From contig NC_084837.1 in assembly GCF_033115175.1 (NCBI RefSeq), forward strand, positions 12,166,266 to 12,230,265: 64,000 nt of DNA, written 5' to 3'. Under the pieces are notes generated by a model. It ran no database searches. It worked only from the letters and a program-made list of their open reading frames with translations, and had not been told where the DNA came from. The number at the start of each line of letters is the position of its first letter. Within the stretch, counting starts at the first letter, position 1. Source of the DNA: Lepus europaeus. Its lineage: Eukaryota > Chordata > Mammalia > Lagomorpha > Leporidae. This document shows positions 19,611-30,600 of the stretch, one piece after another. The position numbers and the translations under genes are program-made.

Positions 19611-20086
19611 ATATCCCAGCGAGGGAGGAGCTGCTGTCGCCCAGCCTCACCACTCCGCTGCTGCCGTCTTTCCTCTCGCTGGCTTGCAGAGGCCGTTTTT
19701 GGTCAGTTCAGTCCCGTGTGGCAGACGTGCACCACTGGATTTCCGTTGTTAGTCGGATCTTAAGCAAACCTGTCCTTCTGGGCACTTCTCTGTGCTTTTG
19801 TCGGTCTCCCGGGGTCCCTGCCTATTCTGATTTTCCCTTACTCTGCTTCCCTTGAACTGTGGTGGCCAGAATCCTAATTAGTTTCTGTTTCTTAGCCCAT
19901 CTTAAACTTCCCCTTTTGTTTTTAACTAAATAACTTTAACCCCTTCAGCTAATCTCTTCAGGAGAGTCTGGCAGTAGAGTCTGAGTCTCCTACAAAGTTT
20001 CATTTAAGTATAATGTTAGTAAAACAGGCCCTGCAAGTCCTGTCAGGGCTTGTGATCCTAGTTATATGGAGGAGGAGGACGGCCAG
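19611..20086 (-). other. Provirus B segment without recognisable coding
   Basis: Lies between the gag stop and the RNase H remnant, where capsid, protease and reverse transcriptase would sit. I see no reverse transcriptase or protease motif in any minus-strand frame. It probably contains the deletion junction(s) that removed most of gag-pol. Confidence 0.5.
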
Positions 20087-20710
20087 TTAGAACGGGCCGG
20101 GGGTCCTTCCTCCTCTATCTTTTCTTACGCAGTCTTCAAAAGGCAAAAGATCTTCCTGCTCGCCTGGGAGAGCTAAGGGTTTTTCAGGTTTGAGGGTGTC
20201 CAATTCCTGCAATGGGTAGAGGGTTGAAGTAGGGTTTTTGCCCTGGTCTGCAAGTTCCGATACTAGGGGTGTTGCGGGTAAAATCGGAGGGGGTTTGGGG
20301 CTCGACGCCACCCCCAGAGCAACTGCTGACAATTCAGAACTGGGCTTCATTCTCAGGGCGGCGGTGGGTATAGCAGGATCGAGCTCTGCCACCGCCCTGT
20401 TAGAAAGGAGGAAAGGTTTTACCCAGTCTGGGGGGTTTTTCGCCAGGTCCTCCCACACAAAGATGTAGGGCACTTGTTTCGGGCGCCCTTCTTTACCTCC
20501 CTTGCAGACCTGGCTCTTCACCTGTAAGATAATTTGAGAGTCAAAAGTCCCATCCCGTGGCCACCCGATGTTTAAGGCTGGCCACTCGGACGTACAAAAA
20601 CTTGTCCAGTTCTTCTTCTGCACTCTTATAGACAAGTTTTGGGCCCGTTCCCGGACCTCTCTCCAATGACCTAGAGTAAGACTCAAAGGTGTAGTTAATT
20701 CCTGTCCCAT
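20087..20710 (-). pseudogene. gag: Truncated gag (matrix and start of p12-like region)
   Basis: Open frame of 207 codons starting at the ATG at 20710, where the protein begins MGQELTTPLSLTL: glycine-2 for myristoylation, then a gammaretroviral matrix start. A proline-rich stretch follows (about residues 120-200), then a stop at 20087. Capsid and nucleocapsid are missing. The MA domain would have directed Gag to the plasma membrane; without capsid the product cannot assemble. An in-frame stop lies shortly before the ATG, so no glyco-Gag leader is in this frame, although a hydrophobic peptide is encoded in another frame at 20680-20780. In transducing retroviruses the start of gag and the nearby packaging region are commonly retained, which fits what remains here. 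Confidence 0.85.
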
Positions 20711-21240
20711 GTTGGAGGGGAAAGGCAATTAAGGTTAGTATATTAAAACACAGAAAACAACCACAAGACTCACAAATCACAAGACTTCACAAAGACACTG
20801 CGCACAACACTGGAACGAGACCTGCGCGCCCTAATGAGACGAGACCTGCGCGCAACAAAACTGAAACCAAAACGGGAGTGGCTGCTGCCACCAGCTCTTC
20901 TCCCGGGAAAGAAACCCTACTGAATCCTAACCAGAGCTTCCGATGAGAGCGAAGCGGCTGCCACCCGCCACGCTCCCCAGGTAAGCTTAGTGATGGGAGC
21001 GAAGCGGCTGCCACCCGCCAGGCCCCCCCCAGAATACCGCCAATGGAGCGTCCTCCAAGGGCCTGAGCCAGGGGTCTTGACACGTCTGTCCTTCCTACTA
21101 CTGGCTCTTTTCAGATACAGGTCCTGCAGGCACAACCTCAGTAAAACATGAACCTCCGGTACGTCAAGCGCCCCGGGAAAAAAATAAAAAATCAACAAAA
21201 TCAACAGAACACAAAAGAAAAACACTTAAAACAGCAAAAA

Positions 21241-21249
21241 CTTACCTCC
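21241..21249 (-). promoter_or_regulatory. Leader 5' splice donor
   Basis: The minus strand reads GGAG|GTAAGT with the exon ending at 21246, a consensus 5' splice site about 40 nt beyond the primer site. It is the natural donor for subgenomic mRNAs of the downstream host-derived frames. Provirus A has a weaker homologous site (GGAG|GTATAA at about 14110). Confidence 0.75.
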
Positions 21250-21284
21250 GATTGGAAAATGGAGCGTGGGTCTGGGGTCTCCAA

Positions 21285-21302
21285 ATCCCGGACGAGCCCC
21301 CA
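21285..21302 (-). promoter_or_regulatory. Primer binding site, tRNA-Pro type
   Basis: One base inside the 5' LTR the minus strand reads TGGGGGCTCGTCCGGGAT, complementary to the 3' end of tRNA-Pro, the usual primer of murine-type gammaretroviruses. It fixes the orientation of the element and identifies 21304-21922 as the 5' LTR. Confidence 0.95.
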
Positions 21303-21303
21303 A

Positions 21304-21922
21304 TGTAGGACCCCAAAAATTGGTGTCCTATAGAGAGAGACCCCCAGAAGCACGAATTCCAGTCCAACCGATGCAATAAAAGCAAGAGGAAGTTTATTAC
21401 ATCTGCGCAGATGGGCCAACTCTAAGCACAACAACACTCTCTGGTGCAGTGTGAGAAGAGAGGCGACAATCATCAACCGCACAGCGTATTTAAGATTGAA
21501 AACCACAATATTAGCATATCTCCACATCATTGCCAAAAATCACAAGATAAACCACAGCATGACAAATTCTCATAAGATGCATGACAAACTTCCAGGGTGA
21601 GGGGACAGAAGACCTTAAGTAGGCATAAACACGGGGTCATCATGACCAAAAACTTAACATAGCTCCTAAAATAATTATCACATGCTCCATTATCTCATAA
21701 AAGCATTAGCACATTCATCACATGTTACAAGGTCAGCTAAAGTCTAGTTATCTTAAACAAAATGCATTTTGCAAGCCAAAGCATTTTGCACAGAAGCAAA
21801 ATATGCAGTTAGCTCAAGCAACTTCATTTTAACCCTTTCTATCTTAATTTTACATTCCAATTTAACCCCATCCTATCTTAATTTCACATTCCAATTTAAC
21901 CCCATCCTATCTTAATTTCACA
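21304..21922 (-). repeat. Provirus B 5' LTR (619 bp)
   Basis: Begins TG and ends CA in viral sense, and matches 16305-16923 along its full length by eye. On the minus strand it carries a TATA-like TTAAATA near 21487-21494 and an AATAAA polyadenylation signal at 21393-21398, in the usual U3-R order. The outer U3 end holds about three tandem copies of a ~34-bp unit (21835-21920), a possible enhancer repeat. Confidence 0.95.
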
Positions 21923-22124
21923 CTCCCTATCTCCCACCTTCGTGCCTCCATCTGGGGCTTCCCCTGGGCAGCACCTAATCAGAACCAGCTGTGAGGAGCC
22001 GGGGAAATGCAGTGTGTAGGCTTGTCACCCCTTGGTGCCAAGGAGAGCTGGAGGGAACAGAGCTGAGAGCCAACGGCACACCTCCGAAACGGAGCCACCA
22101 GGTTAATTGCACCACCCCTGCTTT

Positions 22125-22452
22125 TTCTTTTTCTTTTCTTTCTTTTTCTTTTCTTTTTTTTTTTTTTTAAGATTTATTTATTTATTTGAAAGGCAGAGTT
22201 ACAGAGAGGCAGAGGCAGAGGGAGGTCTTCCATCCGCTGGTTCACTCCCCAAATGACCGCAACAGCTGGAGCTGCGCCAATCCAAAGCCAGGAGCCGGGA
22301 GCTTCTTCCAGGTCTCCCACATGGGTACAGGGGTCCAAGCACTTGGACCATCTTCCACTGCTTTCCCAGGCCAGAGCAGAGAGCTGGATCAGAAGTGGAG
22401 CAACCGGATCTCGAACCGGTGCCCCTATGGGATGCTGGCACTGCAGGTGGCC
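22125..22452 (-). mobile_element. C-SINE with CT-rich tail, truncated head
   Basis: Antisense copy beginning with a (TTTTC)n/T-run and ending within the head at CTGCAGGTGGCC. Confidence 0.85.
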
Positions 22453-24552
22453 AGGGAGCAGCAGACACAGGCACCTTCCTTAGGAGGCCCAAATGTCACC
22501 TGGGCTGGCCTGGGACAAAGAGGCATGATGGAATCCTCGGGTGACCTGGGCCTCCAGCAGGGCACGGGCTTCAGAAACCTCAAGTGTAAAGCGGAGCTAA
22601 AAATAACACGAGCTCAGAGCAGAGGAGGAAGCAGCATATGGCGCTGGTGGGGACTCCGTTGGGGGAGGGGGCCTGAAAGCTGTGTTGGGGACTCCCATCG
22701 TGTTTGCAGGGCCTGGCACGAAGCAAAGTTCTGAACCCACTGGGCGACGCCGTGTGGGAGCAGGTGGGCTTCCGAGGCAGGCACCGGCTAGCCCGGCGAG
22801 GGGGCGGGAGGGCTGTGCTCTTTATTAGGGGAGCTGCGGGTGATGCCCATGGCAGAGGCCAGGCAGGCCCAGATGGCAGGGGCCTGGCTGCCAGGTTTTG
22901 GACTTGGAGATTGAAAGAAAAGCTTCAGGAAGCTCTGTGGAAGGCTAACTCAACAGTGGCAGTTGAAAGGGTAAACTAAGCCACAATGCTGGAGGGGGAG
23001 GGGAGGTGGTCTCTACCAGGAGACTTGGGTGTGATCCAGGCGGGGCTGCGCCTCTGGGCCTCTGGCGTGGGCAGGTGGAATCCCATGCATTTGCCTGGGG
23101 CCTCCCCCTGCCTCCTCCACCCTTGCTACCCGCCTCCAGCCTGTCATTCCCAAACAAGCTCAAGGCCTCAGGACAGACAGGCTCAGTATTTCCCGTGCTA
23201 GGGGGAGCTTCACCCCAGCCAGGAACCTGCACGGGCAGGGTGGCTGCCACGCTGCTCGGCCCTGGGGGGAGGAGACTATTTTGGGTTCTGAACCAGGTTG
23301 AACAGATTCTGCCTCTCGAGGAGCTTCTGTCGGCAGCCCGGGAGCTCCATCTGCTCTGGGGCACGGGCTGCAGGCTTCATCACATGGTCCCTCAAACCCC
23401 AAGCGCTCTGCCCAGGTCTGCCTGAGCCTGCCCCACTTTCAACCGGGTCTCATGGGCAGCAGCAGTACCGGGCTGGGGGCTCTGCCTTCGTTACCCTGCT
23501 TCATCCTCATGAAACCCAGGGGCCAGGGGTAGGTGCCATTTCAGTCCCCTTTCACACATGGGGAAGCTTTGGCTTATAGCAGTTCCATGACCTAGGCTAG
23601 CTTGCCGTGGAACAGGCCCCACGCAAAGGGACCCATGCTGCCATTCTGGGCCTCCGTGGGGTCAGGAACAGCCTCCGGACCTGATAGGACCCAGATCCAC
23701 GATTCCCCGGAGAAGAAAGGAGCCAAGGTGCACTTGGCCTTACGGCAGGAGGAGGAGCCACCTGCCGGCCCCCCACAGCTGAGGGCTGGGGCTGTGTTCC
23801 TCACAGGCCAGCTCAGGCACACACATCATCTGGGACCTTCCCTCTGGGTGTTCACTGAGCCTTTAGGGTCTGGGACACTGCCGAGAAAATGGCGTGGCTT
23901 AGCCTCCTGAAATTTTCAACAAGTTCAACTTTATACCAGCACCCAAGAGGGCAGAAGCTTTCCTTAGCACAATATGCTGATGCACCTGGGCTGCCACAGC
24001 TGGCAGGAGCAGTCACAGGTCCCAGGAGGCCCATGGCTGTAGGATGTGCTAGGCAGGAGCTGCAGAGCCCTCTGTTCTGGGCACCCCAGCGCGGGCTGTG
24101 TTCACAAAGTCCCAGACGGGGCCTTTGTATTGGGTGGGGCAGGCAGGGGGAGCCCCTCCACTCTTGGTCACTCTACCCCCACTTCTCAGAGACCACCAGG
24201 TCTGGAGGCTGGGGCCTGGCCTGCAGGGATAGGAAGGCTGGATTTGGCCAAGTCCAGGTGCCCCAGGCTCATTAGTCCTCCTGGTGGGGTCTCTGGCCCT
24301 CTGGCTCTGGAATTCCCCCTTGGAAGGTTCAAGGCAGGGTGGAAGTCCAGGGTGGAAGGCAGTTCCTGAAGCCTGGGTGGAGTCAGGTGGCTCCAGCTTC
24401 CCCAAGGGGCTGCTGAGGGCAAAGGGTGGTTTGGAGGGTGTGTGAGGCCAGCCCACTTGTAACATCTACTCCACATGGAGGTGCTGCTCGAGGGCCTGTG
24501 GGGGAGAGGAGCTGCCAATCATATCTGGGGGTAGGAGACACTTTCAGGTAGT
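22453..24552. other. GC-rich unique DNA
   Basis: No gene recognised. Includes the source block (24145-24360) of the duplicate at 24832-25047. Confidence 0.5.
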
Positions 24553-24700
24553 TTACAGAAAATGGAATGAAGAGAAAAGTTTATTTTGGTGCAAAGAATT
24601 TTAAAATTCATGCACGACAGGTGTCCAAAAAGTTCATGGGAGATGGATTTTATGAAAAACTGCATGGATTTAAAATTTTTAATCAAAATGAACATTTTTA
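24553..24700. mobile_element. Unnamed short interspersed element, copy 1
   Basis: AT-rich segment sharing AAGTTTATTTTGG[TC][GA]CAA and AAA[AC][AC]TTCATGG-type motifs with 56087-56225. Family not identified. Confidence 0.4.
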
Positions 24701-24726
24701 TCTTATTTATTTATTTATTTATTTTT

Positions 24727-25178
24727 AAAGATTAATTTATTTATTTGAAAGCCAGAGTTACAGAGAAAGAAATTTTCCACCTGCTGGAACTCCATCTGGG
24801 TCTCCCACGTGGGTGGCAGGGGTAAAAGTGGGCAGGGAGAGCTCCTCCACTCTTGGTCACTCCACCCCCACTTCTCAGAGACCACCAGGCCTAGAGGCCG
24901 GGGCCTGGCAGGCAGGGGCAGGGAAGGTAGACTTGGCCATGTCTGGGTGCCCCAGGCTCATACCTTTCTCCTGTTGGGGTCTCTGGCTCTCTGACACTGG
25001 AATTCCTTCTTGAAAAGTTCAAGGCAGGGTGAACCTCCAGGGTGGAAGGATGGTCATCTTCTGCTTTCCCAGGTGCAAGGATCGAATTGGAAGTGGAGCA
25101 GCCAGGACTTAAACCAGGGCCCATATGGGATGCTGGCATCGTAAGTGGCAACTCTACTTGCTATGCCACAATGCTGGC
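24727..25178 (-). mobile_element. C-SINE interrupted by a duplicated block
   Basis: Antisense tail half at 24727-24825 and head half at 25048-25178, separated by the copied segment at 24832-25047. Confidence 0.8.
24832..25047. repeat. Local duplicate of 24145-24360 lodged inside a SINE
   Basis: A ~215-bp block matches 24145-24360 at most positions (shared CTCCACTCTTGGTCACT, CACTTCTCAGAGACCACCAG, AAGGCAGGGT). It replaces a short middle part of an antisense C-SINE, whose two ends flank it at 24727-24825 and 25048-25178. Confidence 0.8.
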
Positions 25179-25218
25179 CCATAAATTTATCTTTTAACTC
25201 CATTTCCTTTTTTTTATA

Positions 25219-25524
25219 TAAGATTTATTTATTTATTTGAGATGCAGAATTACAGAAAGAGAGGGAGAGCGAGATCTTCCATGTACTGGTATACTCCCCA
25301 ATGACTGCAATGGCCAGAGCTGGGTCAATCTGAAGCCAGGAGCCAAGAGCTTCTCCCAGATCTCCCAAGTGGGTTCAGGGGCCCAAGCACTTGGCCCATC
25401 CTCTGCTGCTTTCCCAGGCCACTAGCCAAGAGCTAAATAGGAAGTGGAGCAGCCGGGACCCAAACTAGCACCCAAATGGAATGTAGGCACCACAGGCAGA
25501 GGCTTAACCCACAGCGCCAGCCCC
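25219..25524 (-). mobile_element. C-SINE
   Basis: Antisense full-length copy. The flanks AACTCCATTTC and AACTCCACTTT look like a slightly decayed target repeat. Confidence 0.9.
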
Positions 25525-25959
25525 AGAACTCCACTTTCAACAAACTCTTTGAAGTGCCCTGTGTGCAGGTCAGAAGTGACCATGCTGGGCTATGACAGCA
25601 GAGGGGCCTCACCCATGACTCAGGGTCAGCTGCAGTCTCCAGGCCACATCTGCGTGGCTGTTGGCTCTCAGGTGTCTCTCATGGTTCCTGGACCCTGTCC
25701 TTGGGACCTGTGATCTGACATCGGGCAGTGGTCTACACAGACACAGGCCATTTCTGATGGGACTGGCATGAAGCTTTGGGCCGGGCTAGCAGGATCTGAC
25801 TGGCTGTCATGTTCAATATTGTCCCTGAGACCCTCTGAGGTCTGTCTGGTTGATCCCCCAAGAGGTATTGTCCTCATCTCACCCCCCCCCCCGCCCCGCC
25901 CCCGCCAGGCTGTGACTCCACTGTCCATGGAAATAGGATCTGTAAAAAGGTTGGAATAA

Positions 25960-27345
25960 GGCTTATTCAGGGTCTTGGGAAGTGTTCCAAAGTGATCAAA
26001 TTCTAGTCCGAATTTGCATATTATGCAGTGGCCATAGCTGAACCTGTGATGATGTTGTGCTACAACTCTGGCCCAGATCATGCTTAGAACATGGTTGGAA
26101 TTAACAGCTGCTGTACACAATGATTTGCCATCAGGGAGACCCACAGGCCAGTCCACTGCATTGGTTTTCAATGTGGAAAGCATGGGCTTCAACAGAAGCC
26201 AGCTTATGAGAGCCTTGGCAGCTCTGCCAGCTAAGAGTTGGGTCACTGGAGACGGAACTGCCCTGGAGTTGAAGGACTCCTAGGTCAGAGCCAAAGACCT
26301 TGTTGGCTCTAAGCTGAAAAGCCCTTCATTCTGCCCAGCTTCCAAAGTGACCACTGCTGTGGAGGGGACAGCCAAGTAGGGTCTAGCATTGCAGGCAGAA
26401 CTGTAAACTTCCTGTAAGAGATGCCACCTGACGTCACCTGGCCAGCTCTCCTCCCAGGCCAGTGAGGTAAAGGAAGTCATCAGGGTGCCTTCCTAAGGAT
26501 GTTCACACCTCCCTAACGGGGTGCCCCATGTGAAGAGATAGATAGGTCTGGGCCTCATAACTGGCAAGGCCTTAAAGCCCACCTGATTATTATCAGGCCC
26601 TTTCTGTCAGTTTCTATCCGCCTCTCAATAAGAAAACTTGCTCGTGGGTTAGACAGCACCCTTCTTGGGTCCTCCAATGACTCTATCCTTTGTTTTAGAC
26701 CCTGTGAGTTTAAATGCTTTGTTAGATTTGTTCTCTCCAGACCTGCAACAGTGAAACTCTAAGTGGCCGTGTACATGAAGACTCGTCCCCTCCAGAAGCC
26801 ACCTCCTGCTGGAACCCGGTCTTGACTCCCCTTCCCAACATGCGTAAAGCAGCCAGAGCAATCATCACCCAGTTCCCCTAATAGAAGTTAGGGTCCATTC
26901 TTCTCGAGAGGGGAATACGAGGAGTCAGGTGGGTTAATAGGCAGTCAGTGGAAACTGGGGTGCATTTTCTTAGGAATCCCCCAATTTTACCATGAGAATT
27001 GCAAGAGAGTGGTGATTCCACCCCCCAGGGCTCATAGTTTGTTGGGAAAATAAGTCACCAGTCCCACCCTGCTGGATGGTTTTTTCTTTTATCAAGAGCA
27101 AGCCAGACAGGATAAAGGATTGCAAATCAGGTCTTTTGATGGGTTTTGTCCCCTGCTTGTAACTGAATGTCAAACTGTGGTCAAAGTTTTTTGTTTTTTT
27201 TTTTTTCAAAATTGCTCTTAAAAACTCTACTGACGCCTAAGGTTAGGGTCTTTCCTCCCTTGGAGCTCCCTCCATGCTGCTCTGGCTGGAGGTCTTTGAC
27301 TCTAATAAATCTTGCTTTTAAATCTAACAACAAAAAAAAGGAACA
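25960..27345. other. Possible degenerate LTR/ERV-derived stretch
   Basis: Low-GC repeat-like sequence without open frames. The end (27180-27325) has an LTR-like R/U5 look: a T-run, promoter-distal sequence and AATAAATCTTGC near 27304. I could not define ends or target repeats, so the classification is tentative. Confidence 0.3.
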
Positions 27346-28118
27346 TGGTTGACTAAGGAGAGGGGGAAGGCTGTTGAAAAGCAGGCTACTGATTTTGACT
27401 TTAAGGAGGGCATTCCTGGGGATGGATAAGGAGTGCATAGATAAGAACAAAGGACTGAGCCAGGCTGTAGGCCACCCCGCCCCGCCCCTGCCCATGGCTA
27501 AGATAAAAACCAAAGCCTGGCAGACAGACCTGTTCCTGCTGGGTCAGTGGCCCAGTGCAGCCACTCCTCAGACAAAGACTCAGCCCGGTGTTTCTCCTGA
27601 GTGCCTTGGGGGCTGCTTAGGGTTAGGTGTCCTATATGGCCAGGTCTCTCCCTGGGACTGTCCAGGCCCCCAGGCCGGCTTCCTGCAGGTCCTCTTGTGC
27701 CACCTGCATCCTCTACTCTTCTTGGCTTTCCAGGACATTTCACCCCTCCACTGGCTTCCACCACAACTGGGGTCTGAGAGTCACATTAAGCCCATGGAAT
27801 CTGCGTGTGCTGAGCCTACAGAGCAAGCTGGCTGTGGGTAGAATGTAATGTTCTGGAACTGTCTGTCCTGTGGAGCAAATGGATGAGCCAGACCCCTTTC
27901 AGTAGAGGTCTGCTGATATGCCTACAGGAATGCACACTGCTCTGACCCCCTTGTTAAGCAGGAAAGGGTGACATCCCCCCCTTGGGCAGCCACGTGCTGC
28001 TCCCAGGAGCCAGAGAGGCAATCTGCCACACCTAAGACATTGCCTACAGGCAGCTGCAAAGGTGGCTGCTTAGCTAAGTGTGTACAGTCCATGGAAGACT
28101 GCTCACACGTCTGATTTT
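27346..28118. other. Unique DNA, no gene seen
   Basis: A 155-codon plus-strand open stretch (27374-27841) lacks a recognisable family and looks like chance. Confidence 0.45.
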
Positions 28119-29093
28119 TTAAAAAATATTTATTTATTTGAAAGGCAGAGTTACAGAGGGGGAGAGAGAGAGAATCTTCCATCTGCTGGTTCACTCCCTA
28201 AATGGCTGCAACAGTCAAGGCTGAGCCAGGCTAAAGCCAGGAGCTTCATCTGGGTCTCCCACGCTGGTGCAGGGGCCCAAGCAATTGGGCCATCTTCTAC
28301 TGCTTTCCTAGGCCATCAGCAGGCAGCTGGATCAGAAGTGGAGCAGCCAGGACAGGAACTGAAGTAGGCAGGCATACAGGTTGGAGTTGATCAGATTTGT
28401 GAACTGGAAGACCACGCCCCTGTGTGACGTCATGCTCCTACCTGATGCCTTTGCCATACCCTTGTGTGGCCTCGTTCCCCTACCTGGCCGTACTGGGGTA
28501 CCCACCAGCCAGTCAGGTTAATTGACCACTCCCCATTGGAGTGGGTTAAAAGCCGGGACACAGTGTGCCCGCCCTGCTCTTTCTCCCTGGCTTCTTGCTA
28601 GGAAGGGGCTTGCTGTAGCCCCGCGCCTCCAGGGCGCATGGCCTTCAGGCCATGTGCTCTAGGCTTCCTGGCCTAGATGCTCATCCACGTGGCTGGTTCC
28701 TGGTGCTCGGTATGAACCTCCATTCGCTTCTCTCTCCTAAATAAAGCTCTCACTCTCCTATGCACCTTTCTTACATAAATAAAAGCTTAAAACGTACCAT
28801 GCTGCCTCGTTTACCTGTGCCAGTATTTAGAATTCTTCTCTAAATATTAGGCAAGAACCCTCTTGGGCTTATTAATATCGGGGATTTAGTAATAAGCCCG
28901 TGGTGAAATCGTAAGGCAACCCAAATTCTGGTAGTGCATGTGGCACCCCGGCTAGCGTTTCTATGGAACTTTAAGGAGCCACATTTTAGTATGAATTTTA
29001 GGGGGTTATGTCCGATATCAGAACCGGTGCCCGTATGGGATGCCAGCACTGCAGGTTAAGACTTTAACCTGCTGAGCCACAGTGCTGGCCCTA
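28119..29093 (-). mobile_element. C-SINE split by the solo LTR
   Basis: Antisense copy whose body (28119-28359) and head (29021-29093) are separated by the LTR at 28360-29020. Confidence 0.85.
28360..29020 (+). mobile_element. Solo LTR inserted into a SINE (661 bp)
   Basis: Starts TGAAGTAGG, ends GATATCA, and is flanked by the 4-bp repeat GAAC (28356-28359 and 29021-29024). The flanks are two halves of one antisense C-SINE. On the plus strand a TTAAAAGCC TATA-like box lies near 28546 and an AATAAA at about 28740, then U5-like DNA. The 4-bp duplication suggests a class I ERV. Its sequence is unlike either proviral LTR in this window. Confidence 0.8.
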
Positions 29094-29134
29094 TAATTTT
29101 TTAAATATTTAATTATTTATCTTAAATGTAGGGT

Positions 29135-29166
<32 letters not shown>

Positions 29167-29396
29167 TCGATCTTCTGTTTGCTGGTTCACTCCCTAAATG
29201 GCCATAACACCCAGGACTAGGCCAGGCTGAAGCCAGGAGCCAGGGGCCCAAGCACTTGGGCCATCCTCCTCTGCTTTCCCAGGTGCATTAGCAAGGATTG
29301 ATCAGAAGTGGAGCAGCCAGGACACGAATGGGTGCCCATATGGTATGCTGATGATACAGACTGTCGCTTTAAACCATGAGCCGCAGCACTGGCCCC
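29094..29396 (-). mobile_element. C-SINE with (TA)n/(GA)n
   Basis: Antisense copy abutting the previous SINE; TATATATATATA then GAGAGA at 29135-29165. The outer flanks of the two-SINE block (CGTCTGATTT and CATCTGATTT) look like one target repeat. Confidence 0.85.
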
Positions 29397-30600
29397 ACAT
29401 CTGATTTCTATAATGCCCAGACCAGTGAATTAAGTGGGGATAGGATCACCCATGAAACTACTGGAGTTATGACCCCACGGTGCAGCCGGGATGTGACACG
29501 GTTTAATTTCGTGTGTTCTCCTGACCGTGGAGAGGCAGTTTCAGAGACTTGCACTTGGCTCCCCCAGCCGGGACAGCTCTGACCCCTCAGGTTGAGGGAT
29601 CCCTGTGGGGCTGTGTGACTGCCAAGGATCTCTGTGCAAGGGTTGTCTGCAGGAAGAGAAGAACCAACCCAGCGCACATGGGGAGCCGGAGCTGGTTCTT
29701 GTGCTCCTCCCAGACAGGGAGCTGAATGCATCTGTGAATCCAGTCCTCACGCCCCACAGTCCGGAAGCGTTCTGCATGGCCCTCTGCCCCAGGCATGGAG
29801 ACCTGGGGACAGCCATGGGGGAAGCCTGGAGGAGTTGCTGCTGCTGCACCTGCCGTGGGGTGGCACAGAAGCAGCCTCTCCGGCGCTAAGAGCTCTGGCT
29901 CAGGCAGGCCCCAAAACCGTCCGAGCGATGGCGCATGGGGGTAGAGGGTGGCTGCCCTTCCTGACCATCCACCCCGGGGGTTATTTACGGCACAGTGACT
30001 GGGCTCTAGGAGGCACCTCCCCAGCTCTCTGCACTGCCCACCTGACCGGCCACTTGCAGTGAGTTGCACCCACCCTGCTTCTGATGGTGAAGTGCCACCG
30101 TCTCTCCTTTCCTCCACTTGGCTCCCCGTGTGGTTAGCCCCGACTCCCCGTGTGGTTAGCCCCGACCCCCAGAGGGCAGCCCCTCGGAGCTTCTCAACAA
30201 CACTTTCCCCCTCACTAGGCTCTGTCATGTTGGCAAATAGGGGCCGTGGACCCTCGGCCTCCTCCTGGGTTTCCCAGCCTCTCTCGGAGCCTGTGGTCTC
30301 TTCCTTGCAGTTACGGTGTCTCTGTCCACACTGTGTGGGCTGGGCTGTCCCAGGTATCCCAAGAGCCACCTTAGCATGTGGCAGTGCCATCTCCCGGGAC
30401 CCTGCTGGGCTGTGCCCCCAGGGCCGGCTGTCCCTCATCTTGTCTTGTCCCTTCCTTGCTCCAGGACCCAGTTCAGGCATGTGATGCTGGTCTTCCAGGT
30501 CCAGCTTGGGCCTGCGGCTCCTTTGGCATAAACCCCGCCCCTCCCATTCTGGCATGTGCTGCAATTGAGGACATTGAATGGAGCAGGAAAAGCCAGTCCC
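29397..30600. other. GC-rich unique DNA
   Basis: Overlapping long open stretches on both strands (largest on minus, 29587-30666) have no domain; composition explains them. Confidence 0.45.
30121..30167. repeat. Small tandem duplication
   Basis: Two copies of a ~23-bp unit (CTCCCCGTGTGGTTAGCCCCGA) in tandem. Confidence 0.85.

Larger units (their letters stand above)
16305..21922 (-). mobile_element. Provirus B: gammaretrovirus-like ERV carrying two host-derived bZIP genes
   Basis: A 5.6-kb provirus reads on the minus strand. Order in viral sense: 5' LTR (21304-21922), tRNA-Pro primer site, leader with splice donor, start of gag (MA), RNase H/integrase scrap, C/EBP-epsilon-like frame, JDP2-like frame, polypurine tract, 3' LTR (16305-16923). 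A 4-bp direct repeat CTCC flanks it (16301-16304 and 21923-21926), as expected for a class I (gamma) integration. Capsid, protease, most of reverse transcriptase and env are not recognisable, so the copy is replication-defective and would have needed helper proteins. The layout recalls transducing retroviruses that exchanged viral genes for host genes. The two LTRs appear identical by eye, so the insertion is young. Confidence 0.95.
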
